Assembly: GCA_910577655.1 (NCBI GenBank)
Contig: CAJTOW010000016.1
Coordinates: forward strand, 1-51,399
From: an uncultured Lachnospiraceae bacterium
Lineage (GTDB): Bacteria; Bacillota; Clostridia; Lachnospirales; Lachnospiraceae
Direction: 5' to 3'
DNA: 51,399 nucleotides
The notes under the pieces were generated by a model. The model had not been told where the DNA came from and ran no database searches. It saw only the letters and a program-made list of their open reading frames with translations. The position numbers and the translations under genes were made by a program. Shown one piece after another: positions 31,058-39,065 of the stretch. Numbering within the stretch: the first letter of the stretch is position 1; each line of letters begins with the position of its first letter.

Positions 31058-31963
31058 ATGAAAATATGTCTGGATGCTGGTCATTATGGAAAATACAACA
31101 AGAGTCCGGTGGATGCCCAGTATTATGAGTCGGACGCCATGTGGAAGCTGCATCTGATGCAGAAAAAGTACCTGGAGGAGTATGGAGCAGAGGTAGTGCT
31201 TACAAGGCAGTCCCAGGCAGATGACCGGGGGCTGTATGAACGGGGAGCGGCATCTGCAGGCTGCGGGCTGTTCGTGTCCAGCCATTCCAATGCTACGGAA
31301 AAGGAAGCCGTGGATTATCCGGTGGCCTACTGTGCTATCAACGGAAGTGCCGATGAGATCGGTCTGGCCCTGGCCCGGTGCGTGGAAGAGGTGATGGGAA
31401 CCGTCCAGAATGCCCGGATCGAGCACCGGCCCGGTCAGAGGGGGGATTACTATGGGGTGGTGCGTGGAGCCACCGCGGTAGGGACGCCCGGCCTGATTCT
31501 GGAGCATTCCTTTCACACTAACCGTCTGGCCACGGTCTGGCTGCTGGATGAAAGCAACCTGGAACGGCTTGCGGAGGCGGAGGCAGGGGTCATCGCCGCC
31601 CATTTCGGCCTTAAGAAGGTGAAAAAGTCCGGCTGGGTTCATGAGGACGGTGGGGAACGGTTCTATCTGGGGGATACCGGCGATTATGTGAAGAATGCCT
31701 GGTATGAGTATGAGGCTCACTGGTACTGGTTCGACGGTGCCGGTCATATGGTCACCAACACCTGGTACCAGTATCAGGACGCCTGGTATTATCTGGGGGA
31801 GGATGGGGCCATGGTCAAGGGTCTGCTTCATGAAAGCGGAAAATGGTACTATCTGGATCAGGAGGGCCGGATGGCTACAGATCCGGTGGTGCTGACTCCG
31901 GATGCGGATGGGGCGCTGCAGTTTCCGGGACTGGCCGGATATGACAGGAAAATGTCTGTTTGA
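31058..31963 (+). CDS. N-acetylmuramoyl-L-alanine amidase with C-terminal cell-wall-binding repeats
   Basis: 301-aa zinc amidase (Amidase_3) that cleaves the bond between muramic acid and L-alanine. Zinc ligands H9 (DAGHYG), E24 (YESD) and H76 (SSHSN), catalytic E149 (LILEHSF). Residues about 190-285 form choline-binding-like aromatic repeats (GWVHEDGGERFYLG, AWYEYEAHWYWFDG, TWYQYQDAWYYLGEDG, GKWYYLDQEG). There is no signal peptide: the protein starts directly with the catalytic strand MKICLDAGHYG. ATG 31058 has AGAGGAG upstream; the longer frame start at 31007 has none. It could be a phage-like endolysin or need another export route. No phage genes lie next to it. Confidence 0.9.
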   Translation: MKICLDAGHYGKYNKSPVDAQYYESDAMWKLHLMQKKYLEEYGAEVVLTRQSQADDRGLYERGAASAGCGLFVSSHSNATEKEAVDYPVAYCAINGSADEIGLALARCVEEVMGTVQNARIEHRPGQRGDYYGVVRGATAVGTPGLILEHSFHTNRLATVWLLDESNLERLAEAEAGVIAAHFGLKKVKKSGWVHEDGGERFYLGDTGDYVKNAWYEYEAHWYWFDGAGHMVTNTWYQYQDAWYYLGEDGAMVKGLLHESGKWYYLDQEGRMATDPVVLTPDADGALQFPGLAGYDRKMSV

Positions 31964-32041
31964 AGCAAGTATCTAATGATGGACTCTGGAATGCCGAAGG
32001 ATAGATTGTAAAGTATCAATCAGCAGAAAGGAGAGACCGGA

Positions 32042-32527
32042 ATGAACGTTAAGACAGCAGAAGGTTTGATCGGGGCCAGTGCCGGAAACAGTATGGCAGG
32101 TGTATCTTTAAGGATTGCAAAAGAGGCAGAGGCTAAAGGCGACACCGGAGCCATGGAACGGGCCATGGGATACGCTAAGGATATGAACCATCAGGCAGAG
32201 CGCTATCGCGCCCGCGCCGAGGAAGGGATGCAGGAGGAAGCCAAGGAAACCAAAGAGAAGGAAAAGCTGGAACAGGAAGCAGCCATTGAGAAGCGCAGGC
32301 AGGAGAACCGGGAGGCAAAGGCCCGTCTGGAGGAATCAGAAAAGTCCCCGGTAGATACGGTGGAAATCAGCGGGGAAGGAAAAGCGCATCTGGAAAGCAG
32401 CAGGGCAGCAGAAGCTGTACCGCCAAGTATGGATACCGCAGACTTTCCGGGAGGTTCTCCGGCATATACAAAAGCAGGGGAAATCAGTCAGGCGGCACAG
32501 CCGGTGAATATTTCTGTGTCAGTATAA
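32042..32527 (+). CDS. Hypothetical soluble coiled-coil protein
   Basis: 161 aa, not recognised. Residues about 55-105 are very rich in Glu, Lys, Ala and Arg, with a helical heptad pattern (coiled coil). A short VDTVEISGEGK motif near 104 resembles a motif seen in FlgM-like and some clostridial hypothetical proteins, which is not enough to assign a function. Residues 120-161 are Pro/Ser-rich. It has no signal peptide and no membrane segment. GAAAGGAGAGACCGG precedes ATG. A strong hairpin follows its stop codon. Confidence 0.65.
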   Translation: MNVKTAEGLIGASAGNSMAGVSLRIAKEAEAKGDTGAMERAMGYAKDMNHQAERYRARAEEGMQEEAKETKEKEKLEQEAAIEKRRQENREAKARLEESEKSPVDTVEISGEGKAHLESSRAAEAVPPSMDTADFPGGSPAYTKAGEISQAAQPVNISVSV

Positions 32528-32545
32528 TATCTCTGGATCCGTTAC

Positions 32546-32585
32546 GATGATGTCGCTGTCCAGGTTCCTGGTCAGTGACATCATC
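32546..32585 (+). other. Strong hairpin after the hypothetical gene
   Basis: GATGATGTC-G-CTG (32546-32558) pairs with CAG-T-GACATCATC (32573-32585), with CCAGG/CCTGG at the tip. It begins 18 bases after the stop codon. There is no T-run, so it is either a weak terminator or an mRNA 3' stabiliser. Confidence 0.5.
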
Positions 32586-32681
32586 TGAGGTCCCTGCATG
32601 CCCAAAAGGAGACAAAATCCCATTTTTCTGTAAATAAGATTTAATTTTCAATCCCACTTCCAAGCCCTTATCACCTCCAAT

Positions 32682-32793
32682 TCGATTATGTCGGAGTCAT
32701 TTTCATAATATACCGTCAATTTCGAAATATTAATATATTTTTTCGATGGTTTCGAATAATAATATTTACAATATCGAAATGCCGTGTTATATT
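32682..32793 (+). promoter_or_regulatory. AT-rich promoter with repeated TCGA boxes before the Uma2 gene
   Basis: Promoter TTTACA (32765-32770), exact 17-bp spacer, TATATT (32788-32793). Five TCGA-centred boxes (TTCGAT 32681, TTTCGAAAT 32720, TTTCGA 32741, TTTCGAATA 32750, ATCGAAAT 32773) lie in and upstream of it, the last inside the spacer. Composition is far more AT-rich than the surroundings. The rest of the 401-bp gap 32528-32928 holds no gene I can support. Confidence 0.55.
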
Positions 32794-32928
32794 CAAATTG
32801 AAAGGTGGTATAAAACTGTGGCATAGTCTGGTTTTTGCAGGAAGGCAGGACGGTTAAAAAAGGCTGACAGAGCTAAGATTAAACAGCCATCATGCTTTTC
32901 AACGCAAATATTAAAGGGAGAATATAAC

Positions 32929-33480
32929 ATGGCACTTTCACAAGAAAAATTATATACCTCAGAAGACTATTGGAACCTTCCGGAAGATGTACGGGCAGAG
33001 CTGATTGACGGACAGTTTTATTATCAGGCTGTTCCCGGCAGGATCCACCAGACAATTTCCGGCGAACTCCACACCGTTATTAATAATTATATTAAATCCA
33101 GAAAGGGATCCTGCCGGGTATTCGCTGCCCCATTTGCTGTCAAACTTTTTGAGGACGACAATCGAACCATCGTGGAACCTGATATCAGCGTGATCTGTGA
33201 CCCCGGAAAGCTGACAGACCGGGGCTGTACTGGCGCCCCTGACTGGATCATCGAAATCATCCCTCCAGGTAATCCGGGTCACGATTTTATCCACAAACTG
33301 AACCTATATGCCAAAGCCAGTGTACGGGAATACTGGATCGTAGACCCTCGTAGTCATAATATACTGGTATACTATCTTGAACAAAAAGATTTTGGAGTTA
33401 AGGTTTATACATTTCAGGACTCTATAAAGGTCAACATATATGACGATTTCTGGATTGATTTTCAGGATCTGGACTTATGA
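32929..33480 (+). CDS. Uma2-family (PD-(D/E)XK-like) putative endonuclease
   Basis: 183-aa Uma2/DUF820 protein. Core motifs: the N-terminal pattern SEDYWNLPEDVRAELIDGQF, EPDISVICDP, then DWIIEIIPPGNPGHD and KLNLYAKASVREYWIVDP, which form the restriction-endonuclease-like fold with its D and ExK-type residues. Family function is unknown, though a nuclease activity is usually assumed. The gene stands alone behind its own AT-rich promoter and ends in a terminator at 33565. It is probably a recently acquired or mobile single-gene unit. Confidence 0.88.
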   Translation: MALSQEKLYTSEDYWNLPEDVRAELIDGQFYYQAVPGRIHQTISGELHTVINNYIKSRKGSCRVFAAPFAVKLFEDDNRTIVEPDISVICDPGKLTDRGCTGAPDWIIEIIPPGNPGHDFIHKLNLYAKASVREYWIVDPRSHNILVYYLEQKDFGVKVYTFQDSIKVNIYDDFWIDFQDLDL

Positions 33481-33541
33481 TGGAAATCCAGCGGATCAGG
33501 GAGATCAGGGAGCGGACGGGATATAAAAATAAGGAATAGGA

Positions 33542-33557
33542 GTTGCGACGTCGCAAC
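33542..33557. repeat. Perfect 16-bp palindrome
   Basis: GTTGCGACGTCGCAAC, just upstream of the terminator that follows the Uma2 gene. It may be part of the 3' structure of that mRNA or a protein-binding site. Confidence 0.5.
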
Positions 33558-33564
33558 AGATTAC

Positions 33565-33590
33565 GGCCCGGGAAAGTCCTGGGCCTTTTT
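33565..33590 (+). terminator. Rho-independent terminator after the Uma2 gene
   Basis: GGCCCGGGA-AAG-TCCTGGGCC stem followed by TTTTT. Confidence 0.8.
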
Positions 33591-33637
33591 GACTGGAGGA
33601 AACGTGACGGTCGCCCGGTTTTAGTAAAGGGAAAATG

Positions 33638-33677
33638 CAAAAAAGCCTGATATTCCTTGACTTTTACGTGAATCAGG
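33638..33677 (-). terminator. Possible terminator of the tRNA-Arg transcript
   Basis: On the minus strand CCTGATTC pairs with GAATATCAGG (imperfect stem, plus-strand 33646-33677), followed by C and a TTTTTT run (33638-33643). Confidence 0.5.
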
Positions 33678-33701
33678 GAGTACCAGGGGTTAATAAGAAA
33701 A

Positions 33702-33773
33702 TGCGTCTGATAGGAATCGAACCTACGCACGCGGCTCCGGAGGCCACTGCTCTATCCACTGAGCTACAGACGC
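33702..33773 (-). tRNA. tRNA-Arg (anticodon CCG)
   Basis: 72-nt cloverleaf on the minus strand. Acceptor GCGTCTG/CAGACGC, D arm GCTC/GAGC, anticodon stem GTGGC/GCCGC with loop CTCCGGA (anticodon CCG, reads CGG), T arm GTAGG-TTCGAAT-CCTAT, discriminator A. The 3' CCA is not encoded. Confidence 0.93.
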
Positions 33774-33782
33774 ATCTTAGAT

Positions 33783-33811
33783 ATCATACTATACTTTTTC
33801 GAGAAATGCAA
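33783..33811 (-). promoter_or_regulatory. Promoter of the tRNA-Arg gene
   Basis: On the minus strand TTGCAT, 17-bp spacer, TATGAT. The -10 ends about 10 bases before the tRNA 5' end. Confidence 0.65.
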
Positions 33812-33819
33812 GAGGAATA

Positions 33820-33848
33820 TTGCAATTTTAATATAATTTTGTTATAAT
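33820..33848 (+). promoter_or_regulatory. Promoter of the phosphofructokinase gene
   Basis: TTGCAA (33820-33825), 17-bp spacer, TATAAT (33843-33848). The leader is about 95 nt. It is back to back with the tRNA promoter. Confidence 0.7.
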
Positions 33849-33950
33849 GCACCCAATGGGTATAAATAATGTAGTCTCAGGCCCTGTGCATCATGTAAGG
33901 AGAAGGCCTGGGCACATATCAAGAAAATATTTCAGGAGGAGTGTCTAAGC

Positions 33951-35189
33951 ATGAAGGGTAATGTAATCGTAGGACAGTCAGGAGGACCAACAGCTGTAAT
34001 CAATTCCAGTCTCGCCGGTGTGTACCGGACAGCCATAGACCGTGGAGCCAAGAAGGTGTATGGAATGCTTTATGGGATCCAGGGGCTTCTGGATGAGCAG
34101 TATGTGGATCTGTCCAAGCATATCAGGAGTGATCTGGATGTGGAGATCTTGAAGCGTACTCCGTCCGCATTTCTGGGAACCTGCCGTTATAAGCTTCCGG
34201 ATATCCATGAGAACCAGGAGATCTATGAGCGGATTTTTGAGATCTTAAAGCAGCTGAACATTGAGTGCTTCATCTATATCGGCGGCAATGACTCTATGGA
34301 TACCATCAAGAAGCTGTCCGATTATGCGATCCTGAAGGGACATACCCAGAAGTTCGTAGGCGCTCCTAAAACCATTGACAATGATCTGGCGCTCACAGAC
34401 CACACGCCGGGCTTCGGAAGTGCCGCGAAGTATATAGCGACTTCTACCAAGGAGGTCATCCGTGACGGTCTGGGCTTTTCTTACAAGAAGAAACTGGTGA
34501 CCATCATTGAGATCATGGGCCGGAACGCAGGATGGCTCACAGGCGCGGCAGCACTGTCAAGAGGAGAGGACTGTGATGGACCGGATCTGATCTACCTGCC
34601 GGAGGTTCCCTTTGAGATCGAAAAGTTCATGGCCCGGGTCAGGAAGCTGCTGGAGAAAAAGGATGTAGTTGTAGTGGCTGTTTCCGAGGGTATCCGGACC
34701 AGAGAGGGCAAATATATCAGTGAGCTGGGCAGCGGTGTGGATTATGTGGATGCCTTCGGCCACAAGCAGCTGACCGGAACAGCCAGCTACCTTGCCAATG
34801 CGGTGAACCAGGAAATCGGATGCAAGACCAGAGCCGTGGAGTTCAGTACCCTGCAGCGGAGCGCAGCCCATCTGGCTTCCCGCGTGGATGTCAATGAGGC
34901 TTTCATGGTCGGCGGCGCTGCGGTGAAGGCGGCTGATGAGGGCGACAGCGGTAAGATGGTGGTCATTGACCGTGTATCCGACGATCCGTACCAGACGGCA
35001 ACCGGTATCTACGATGTGCACAAGATTGCCAACGGCGAGAAGCTGGTTCCGAGAGAATGGATCACCAAGGACGGTACCTATGTGACAGAAGAATTTATCG
35101 ACTATGTACGGCCGCTGATTCAGGGCGATTCACCGTCCGTCATGGTAGATGGTATTCCGAGACATTTGTATATGTCTTCCAAGAAGTAA
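33951..35189 (+). CDS. pfp: Phosphofructokinase, probably pyrophosphate-dependent
   Basis: 412-aa PfkA-superfamily enzyme converting fructose 6-phosphate to the 1,6-bisphosphate. Motifs: GQSGGPTAVINSS (8-20), GGNDS (111-115), PKTIDND (139-145) and MGRNAGW near 188. In ATP-using enzymes these read GGDGS and PGTIDND. Asp114 and Lys140 are the residues that mark PPi-using members, and length is that of the longer PPi-type group. The reaction would be reversible and save ATP, as is common in anaerobic Clostridia. CAGGAGGAG lies before ATG. A short gap joins it to the next gene. Confidence 0.88.
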   Translation: MKGNVIVGQSGGPTAVINSSLAGVYRTAIDRGAKKVYGMLYGIQGLLDEQYVDLSKHIRSDLDVEILKRTPSAFLGTCRYKLPDIHENQEIYERIFEILKQLNIECFIYIGGNDSMDTIKKLSDYAILKGHTQKFVGAPKTIDNDLALTDHTPGFGSAAKYIATSTKEVIRDGLGFSYKKKLVTIIEIMGRNAGWLTGAAALSRGEDCDGPDLIYLPEVPFEIEKFMARVRKLLEKKDVVVVAVSEGIRTREGKYISELGSGVDYVDAFGHKQLTGTASYLANAVNQEIGCKTRAVEFSTLQRSAAHLASRVDVNEAFMVGGAAVKAADEGDSGKMVVIDRVSDDPYQTATGIYDVHKIANGEKLVPREWITKDGTYVTEEFIDYVRPLIQGDSPSVMVDGIPRHLYMSSKK

Positions 35190-35202
35190 CAGCAGGAGTA
35201 AG

Positions 35203-36237
35203 ATGAGACAGGACCATAGATTTCAGCGTAAAGGAAAATTTCAGGATGGCCAGAAGCGTATGCTTCCGGTCATTCTTATCCCTCTGATTGTGATCATATT
35301 GATGATCGTGATCGTGGTTGCGGATCATTCCGGGGAGAAAGATCCGGAGCCGGAGGAGAGCCTGTCGCCGTCTGCAGCCGAGACCATGGTGCCAGGGGAC
35401 GGAGGAGAACCAGGACTTTCCGGAGAAGCAGGAGAGAACCCGGAAGGCGCGGACAGTGACGTAGAAGTGGATCCGGAGCCAGAGGAGACCCAGGCAGAAT
35501 TGTTCCTGGCGGACGGTATTCCGGAAATCCAGGAGCTTCTGACGCGCTACTACAAGGCGCGGGCAGCAGCGGATGCAGAGACCGTCAATGCGGTCTATGG
35601 AATAACGGATGTACCGGCGGCAGCCCTGGCTGACCAGAAGGCACGTATGGGCAACAACGCAAAATATATCAGTGACATCAGCAATGTAGCCACCTACATA
35701 GTCAATGGACAGGCATCAGGCAGCTGGCTGGTTTATTCTACGGCTGAGATAAAATTCTATACAGCGAAGACCGCAGTCCCCATGATCATGTGGTGTTATG
35801 TGAAGCAGAATCTGGAAGGGAATTACCTGATTGTGGACAATGCATCCCTTACCCAGGAACAGCTGCAGCTGGTGGATCAGGTCAGCCGCTCTCTGGAGGT
35901 ACGGGCTCTGGCATCCAACATTAATAACCAGTTAAAGGAGGCCCTGGCATCGGATGAGGATCTGCGGGAGGTATATGGAATTCTGCATGATGGATCCCCG
36001 GTATGGGCGGACGTGGGAGAGACAACGGCGGAAGTGGTGATCCTGGATGGTTCTGCCCAGGAGGAGCAGACGGAAGGCGGAGAGGGAGCTGTGCCGGAGG
36101 CCCCGGAATCCACGGCGGAAACGCCGGAAGCTGTGCCGGAATCCGCGGCAGAAACGGTGGAAGCGGGTACCGGGGATATGGGGACTCAGGAGACAGACGG
36201 CCAGGAAGGCCAGTCGTCTGAAAGTGCCGGGGACTAA
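35203..36237 (+). CDS. Membrane-anchored hypothetical protein, acidic, with an NTF2-like middle part
   Basis: 344 aa. A basic N-terminus is followed by one membrane segment (about 20-40, LPVILIPLIVIILMIVIVV), then an acidic Pro/Glu-rich linker (about 45-105), a globular part (about 110-265) with the helix-strand pattern of a small NTF2-like domain (IQELLTRYYKARAAADAETV, then beta strands), and a very acidic low-complexity tail (about 285-344) rich in Glu, Ala and Pro. It is probably anchored in the membrane with the bulk outside. Function unknown. Start ATG 35203 has AGCAGGAG upstream, 13 nt after the phosphofructokinase stop. Confidence 0.7.
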   Translation: MRQDHRFQRKGKFQDGQKRMLPVILIPLIVIILMIVIVVADHSGEKDPEPEESLSPSAAETMVPGDGGEPGLSGEAGENPEGADSDVEVDPEPEETQAELFLADGIPEIQELLTRYYKARAAADAETVNAVYGITDVPAAALADQKARMGNNAKYISDISNVATYIVNGQASGSWLVYSTAEIKFYTAKTAVPMIMWCYVKQNLEGNYLIVDNASLTQEQLQLVDQVSRSLEVRALASNINNQLKEALASDEDLREVYGILHDGSPVWADVGETTAEVVILDGSAQEEQTEGGEGAVPEAPESTAETPEAVPESAAETVEAGTGDMGTQETDGQEGQSSESAGD

Positions 36238-36360
36238 GAACCGCATGTGGCCGGGGGCAGGGAACATGGAACGTGATCCTGCAATGAAAAGGGCAGGGAT
36301 CAGCAGGATAAGACGTAAATATACAGTGGGATTCGAAGGATTGTTATTGGGAGGCACAAG

Positions 36361-37395
36361 ATGGAAACCATGAACGTAAAGGATTTTTATTATGATCTGC
36401 CCCAGGAGCTGATCGCCCAGGATCCCCTGAAGGACCGTTCCGCGTCCCGGCTTCTGGTAATGCACCGGGATACCGGGGCACTGGAGCACCGGGTTTTTAA
36501 GGATATTGTGGATTATCTGCGGCCTGGGGACTGTCTTGTGATCAATGATACCAAGGTGATCCCTGCCAGACTCTTTGGCGTGAAGGCGGACACCGGGGCA
36601 AAGATCGAGGTGCTTCTTCTGAAACGCCGGGATCAGAATGTCTGGGAGACCCTGGTAAAGCCCGGGAAAAAATGCAGACCCGGCACGGAGATCGTTTTCG
36701 GGGAAGGGCTGCTGCGGGGAACCGTCACCGGTGTGGTGGAGGAAGGCAACCGTCTGATTCGGTTTTCCTATGAAGGAATCTTTGAGGAGATCCTGGACCG
36801 TCTGGGCCAGATGCCCCTGCCCCCTTACATCACCCATCAGCTTGAGGACAGGAACCGCTATCAGACCGTCTACGCAAAGCATGACGGCTCTGCGGCGGCT
36901 CCTACTGCAGGACTGCATTTCACAAAGGAGCTTTTGCAGCAGGTCCAGGATATGGGAGTGAAGATTGCCCATGTGACCCTTCATGTGGGGCTTGGAACTT
37001 TCCGGCCGGTGAAGGTGGAGAATATCCTGGATCATCACATGCATTCCGAATTCTACATAGTAGAGGAGGAGGAAGCGAAGAAGATCAATGACACCAGGGC
37101 TGCCGGAGGACGGGTGATCTGTGTGGGTACCACCAGCTGCCGGACGATCGAATCCGCTGCCGGAGAGGATGGGATCTTAAGAGCCGGAAGCGGCTGGACG
37201 GATATCTTCATCTATCCGGGCTACAAGTTCCGGATCCTGGACTGCCTGATCACCAATTTCCATCTGCCGGAATCCACCCTGGTGATGCTGGTGTCTGCAC
37301 TGGCAGGGCGGGAGCAGGTGCTGGAGGCATATGAAACGGCGGTGAAGGAGCGGTACAGGTTTTTTTCGTTTGGGGATGCCATGTATATTGAGTGA
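36361..37395 (+). CDS. queA: S-adenosylmethionine:tRNA ribosyltransferase-isomerase QueA
   Basis: 344-aa QueA, which transfers and isomerises the ribosyl part of S-adenosylmethionine onto preQ1 in tRNA to make epoxyqueuosine. Recognised by the N-terminal FYYDLPQELIAQDPLKDRS, the VINDTKVIPARL stretch, YQTVYAKHDGSAAAPTAGLH and the C-terminal ITNFHLPESTLVMLVSALAG. Length is normal. GGGAGGCACAAG precedes ATG. No tgt or queG gene is next to it. A clear terminator follows. Confidence 0.97.
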   Translation: METMNVKDFYYDLPQELIAQDPLKDRSASRLLVMHRDTGALEHRVFKDIVDYLRPGDCLVINDTKVIPARLFGVKADTGAKIEVLLLKRRDQNVWETLVKPGKKCRPGTEIVFGEGLLRGTVTGVVEEGNRLIRFSYEGIFEEILDRLGQMPLPPYITHQLEDRNRYQTVYAKHDGSAAAPTAGLHFTKELLQQVQDMGVKIAHVTLHVGLGTFRPVKVENILDHHMHSEFYIVEEEEAKKINDTRAAGGRVICVGTTSCRTIESAAGEDGILRAGSGWTDIFIYPGYKFRILDCLITNFHLPESTLVMLVSALAGREQVLEAYETAVKERYRFFSFGDAMYIE

Positions 37396-37418
37396 GTAAA
37401 ATTTGTGAGGGAGAAAAG

Positions 37419-37458
37419 CCCGCGAAAGCGCAGTATTACTGATGTTTCGCGGGTTTTT
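37419..37458 (+). terminator. Rho-independent terminator after queA
   Basis: CCCGCGAAA (37419-37427) and TTTCGCGGG (37445-37453) form a perfect 9-bp stem, followed by TTTTT. The AbiE operon is inserted directly behind it. Confidence 0.85.
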
Positions 37459-37470
37459 GATGTTAAATTT

Positions 37471-38292
37471 TCAAAACAGCTTTTGAAGTTCAGCTAAAAT
37501 GCTTTCATAACGTATATTTTTTGCATAGGCAAACTGCTTGCAATATTTATCCCACATCATCCGAAGCTCTTTGCTTTCTGATATATTCTTTAGAATCAGA
37601 TTTACATTCGAAATTTGCTTTGCCGTACCGCGATGTCCGGCAGTAGCCTGCAACGCTTCCATAAAAATACTTTTATTAAATTTCTGTGTAGTTGCAAGGA
37701 TATAGACATCATAGAAATCTCTGGGACGGGTGTTAAATACAGTTCTGCGAAGAATAGTTTCCACCTTTTCTGCCAAAACGGTTTCAATGTTGTATGCCCA
37801 AAGTTTAAAGGACTTGTCCTGGTCAAATATTTCATGAAAAGTAAACTCTACTGCGTGGGGAGTTATGGCATCCCCTGTGGAAACATCAATTGAGAGAGGC
37901 GTTAAGAGAGTATCATATGTTGCCTTTATCATAATCCGATAACCGCCATAGATATCGTCCTCTCTTATAGGAGCAATATTTTTTATCTCAAAGGTCACCT
38001 CGTCTTCGCAAGGAATATCACATATTTCAATCAATGCAATTTTTATTTTTTCCGGGGTCAGTGGAAGATTTTTAAGAGTGGCATCAAGATCCATGGTGGC
38101 TCTGTTATCCAGACCCACAATAGCGGCAACCAGCATACCGCCTTTCAGAACAAATTTATCTTTATATTCTGATTTGCTGAGGCGGACCAACAGACGTTCA
38201 AACATATAGTTTTGCAGAATTACTTGTGCTGGAAGGTTCTTCTCCTTTGCGATATTTCTGATTTTAGCTTTTAAGCTCATAGCGTTGCTCAT
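37471..38292 (-). CDS. abiEii: AbiEii-type nucleotidyltransferase toxin
   Basis: 273-aa toxin of the type IV AbiE toxin-antitoxin system, a DUF1814-family nucleotidyltransferase-like protein. The hallmark stretch FVLKGGMLVAAIVGL...RATMDLDATLKN (about 42-70) carries the KGG and DLD motifs. Further conserved blocks are DVSTGDAITP and AEKVETILRR...RPRDFYDVYIL. In AbiE systems it blocks growth on phage infection. Its ATG overlaps the antitoxin stop by 4 bp. The pair is more AT-rich than its neighbours, which suggests horizontal acquisition. Confidence 0.9.
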   Translation of the reverse strand: MSNAMSLKAKIRNIAKEKNLPAQVILQNYMFERLLVRLSKSEYKDKFVLKGGMLVAAIVGLDNRATMDLDATLKNLPLTPEKIKIALIEICDIPCEDEVTFEIKNIAPIREDDIYGGYRIMIKATYDTLLTPLSIDVSTGDAITPHAVEFTFHEIFDQDKSFKLWAYNIETVLAEKVETILRRTVFNTRPRDFYDVYILATTQKFNKSIFMEALQATAGHRGTAKQISNVNLILKNISESKELRMMWDKYCKQFAYAKNIRYESILAELQKLF

Positions 38293-38882
38293 AAAAGTAC
38301 CTCCAGGTATTTTCTCACAACTCCGGCTATTTTCATTTCCGTAGCATAAGTATTCAGTTTGTTTAAATTTTTTTGGGGGCTTGTGGCGTATATTTTGAGT
38401 GCAGCCAAAAATGTTTCACTGCTAACTTTACTTCTGCTCCTTACAATATCGCAAATCGTTCGCTCCAAATCATATCCGGACACTTTGTTTCCGGCAGGAG
38501 TTGTAAGCATTGTTTTACCGAGGTCAAACAGTTCAGGTTTGATATAATAAATTTTACATTCGTCTTGTATAGCTTTTGAGGGGACTTTTCCAGACGGTGT
38601 GGTAATTGTATGCTCAAATGGAGTGCGATCCGAAATCCCATGTAAAAACAGTGCTGTTTCGTGAGAGAATACGAACAGATTGGAACGCATACTGATAGAT
38701 AACAATTCGTCCTGAATATCCTCGTTAAAGATATACTGGCCCCGGGTAATCCTTTGAATTTTATTATTCAGGCACAATTTGGATAGTATCGCTCGTGAAA
38801 CTCCATGCGATGCCGCCATTTTGTTGTTTATAATACCGCCGTTGTTTTCGGCTATTGTTTTCAATTGGCTAAGATAGTTCAT
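38289..38882 (-). CDS. abiEi: AbiEi-type antitoxin (winged-helix repressor)
   Basis: 197-aa antitoxin with an N-terminal winged helix (about 1-55; QLKTIAENNGGIINNKMAAS, GVSRAILSKLCLNNKIQRI and TRGQYIF) and a C-terminal AbiEi domain that counters the toxin. Antitoxins of this type also repress their own promoter through inverted repeats, and such a repeat is seen at 38935-38958. ATG 38882 is chosen because GAGGTGTGCAG lies before it; an upstream start at 38951 would lie across the promoter. It is first in the operon and overlaps the toxin gene. Confidence 0.88.
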   Translation of the reverse strand: MNYLSQLKTIAENNGGIINNKMAASHGVSRAILSKLCLNNKIQRITRGQYIFNEDIQDELLSISMRSNLFVFSHETALFLHGISDRTPFEHTITTPSGKVPSKAIQDECKIYYIKPELFDLGKTMLTTPAGNKVSGYDLERTICDIVRSRSKVSSETFLAALKIYATSPQKNLNKLNTYATEMKIAGVVRKYLEVLL

Positions 38883-38912
38883 CTGCACACCTCGTTTGAC
38901 TTTTATAAAAAT

Positions 38913-38958
38913 ATTGTACTCAAAATTATGATTTTTGTCAACGAAAAGCACTTGACAA
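38913..38958 (-). promoter_or_regulatory. AbiE promoter with overlapping inverted repeat
   Basis: On the minus strand TTGACA, exact 17-bp spacer, TACAAT (plus-strand 38936-38941 and 38913-38918). The inverted repeat TTGTCAA-N10-TTGACAA (38935-38958) overlaps the -35, which fits autoregulation by AbiEi. Confidence 0.75.
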
Positions 38959-38993
38959 TTTTCAAAATATCATCCTTTCTATATGCCGACCAA

Positions 38994-39044
38994 GGGCTGT
39001 GAGGCGACGGTTCAGGCTTTGTCAAAACCGTTGCCTCACAGCCC
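38994..39044. terminator. Long hairpin at the end of the ligase/transporter operon
   Basis: 19-bp arms (38994-39012 and 39026-39044, one mismatch) starting GGGCTGTGAGGC and ending GCCTCACAGCCC, loop of 13. It lies 21 bases past the ligase stop codon. It has no T-run on either strand, so it may act mainly as a 3' stabiliser or barrier. Confidence 0.55.
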
Positions 39045-39065
39045 TCATCTGGTCTTGTCACCAGG

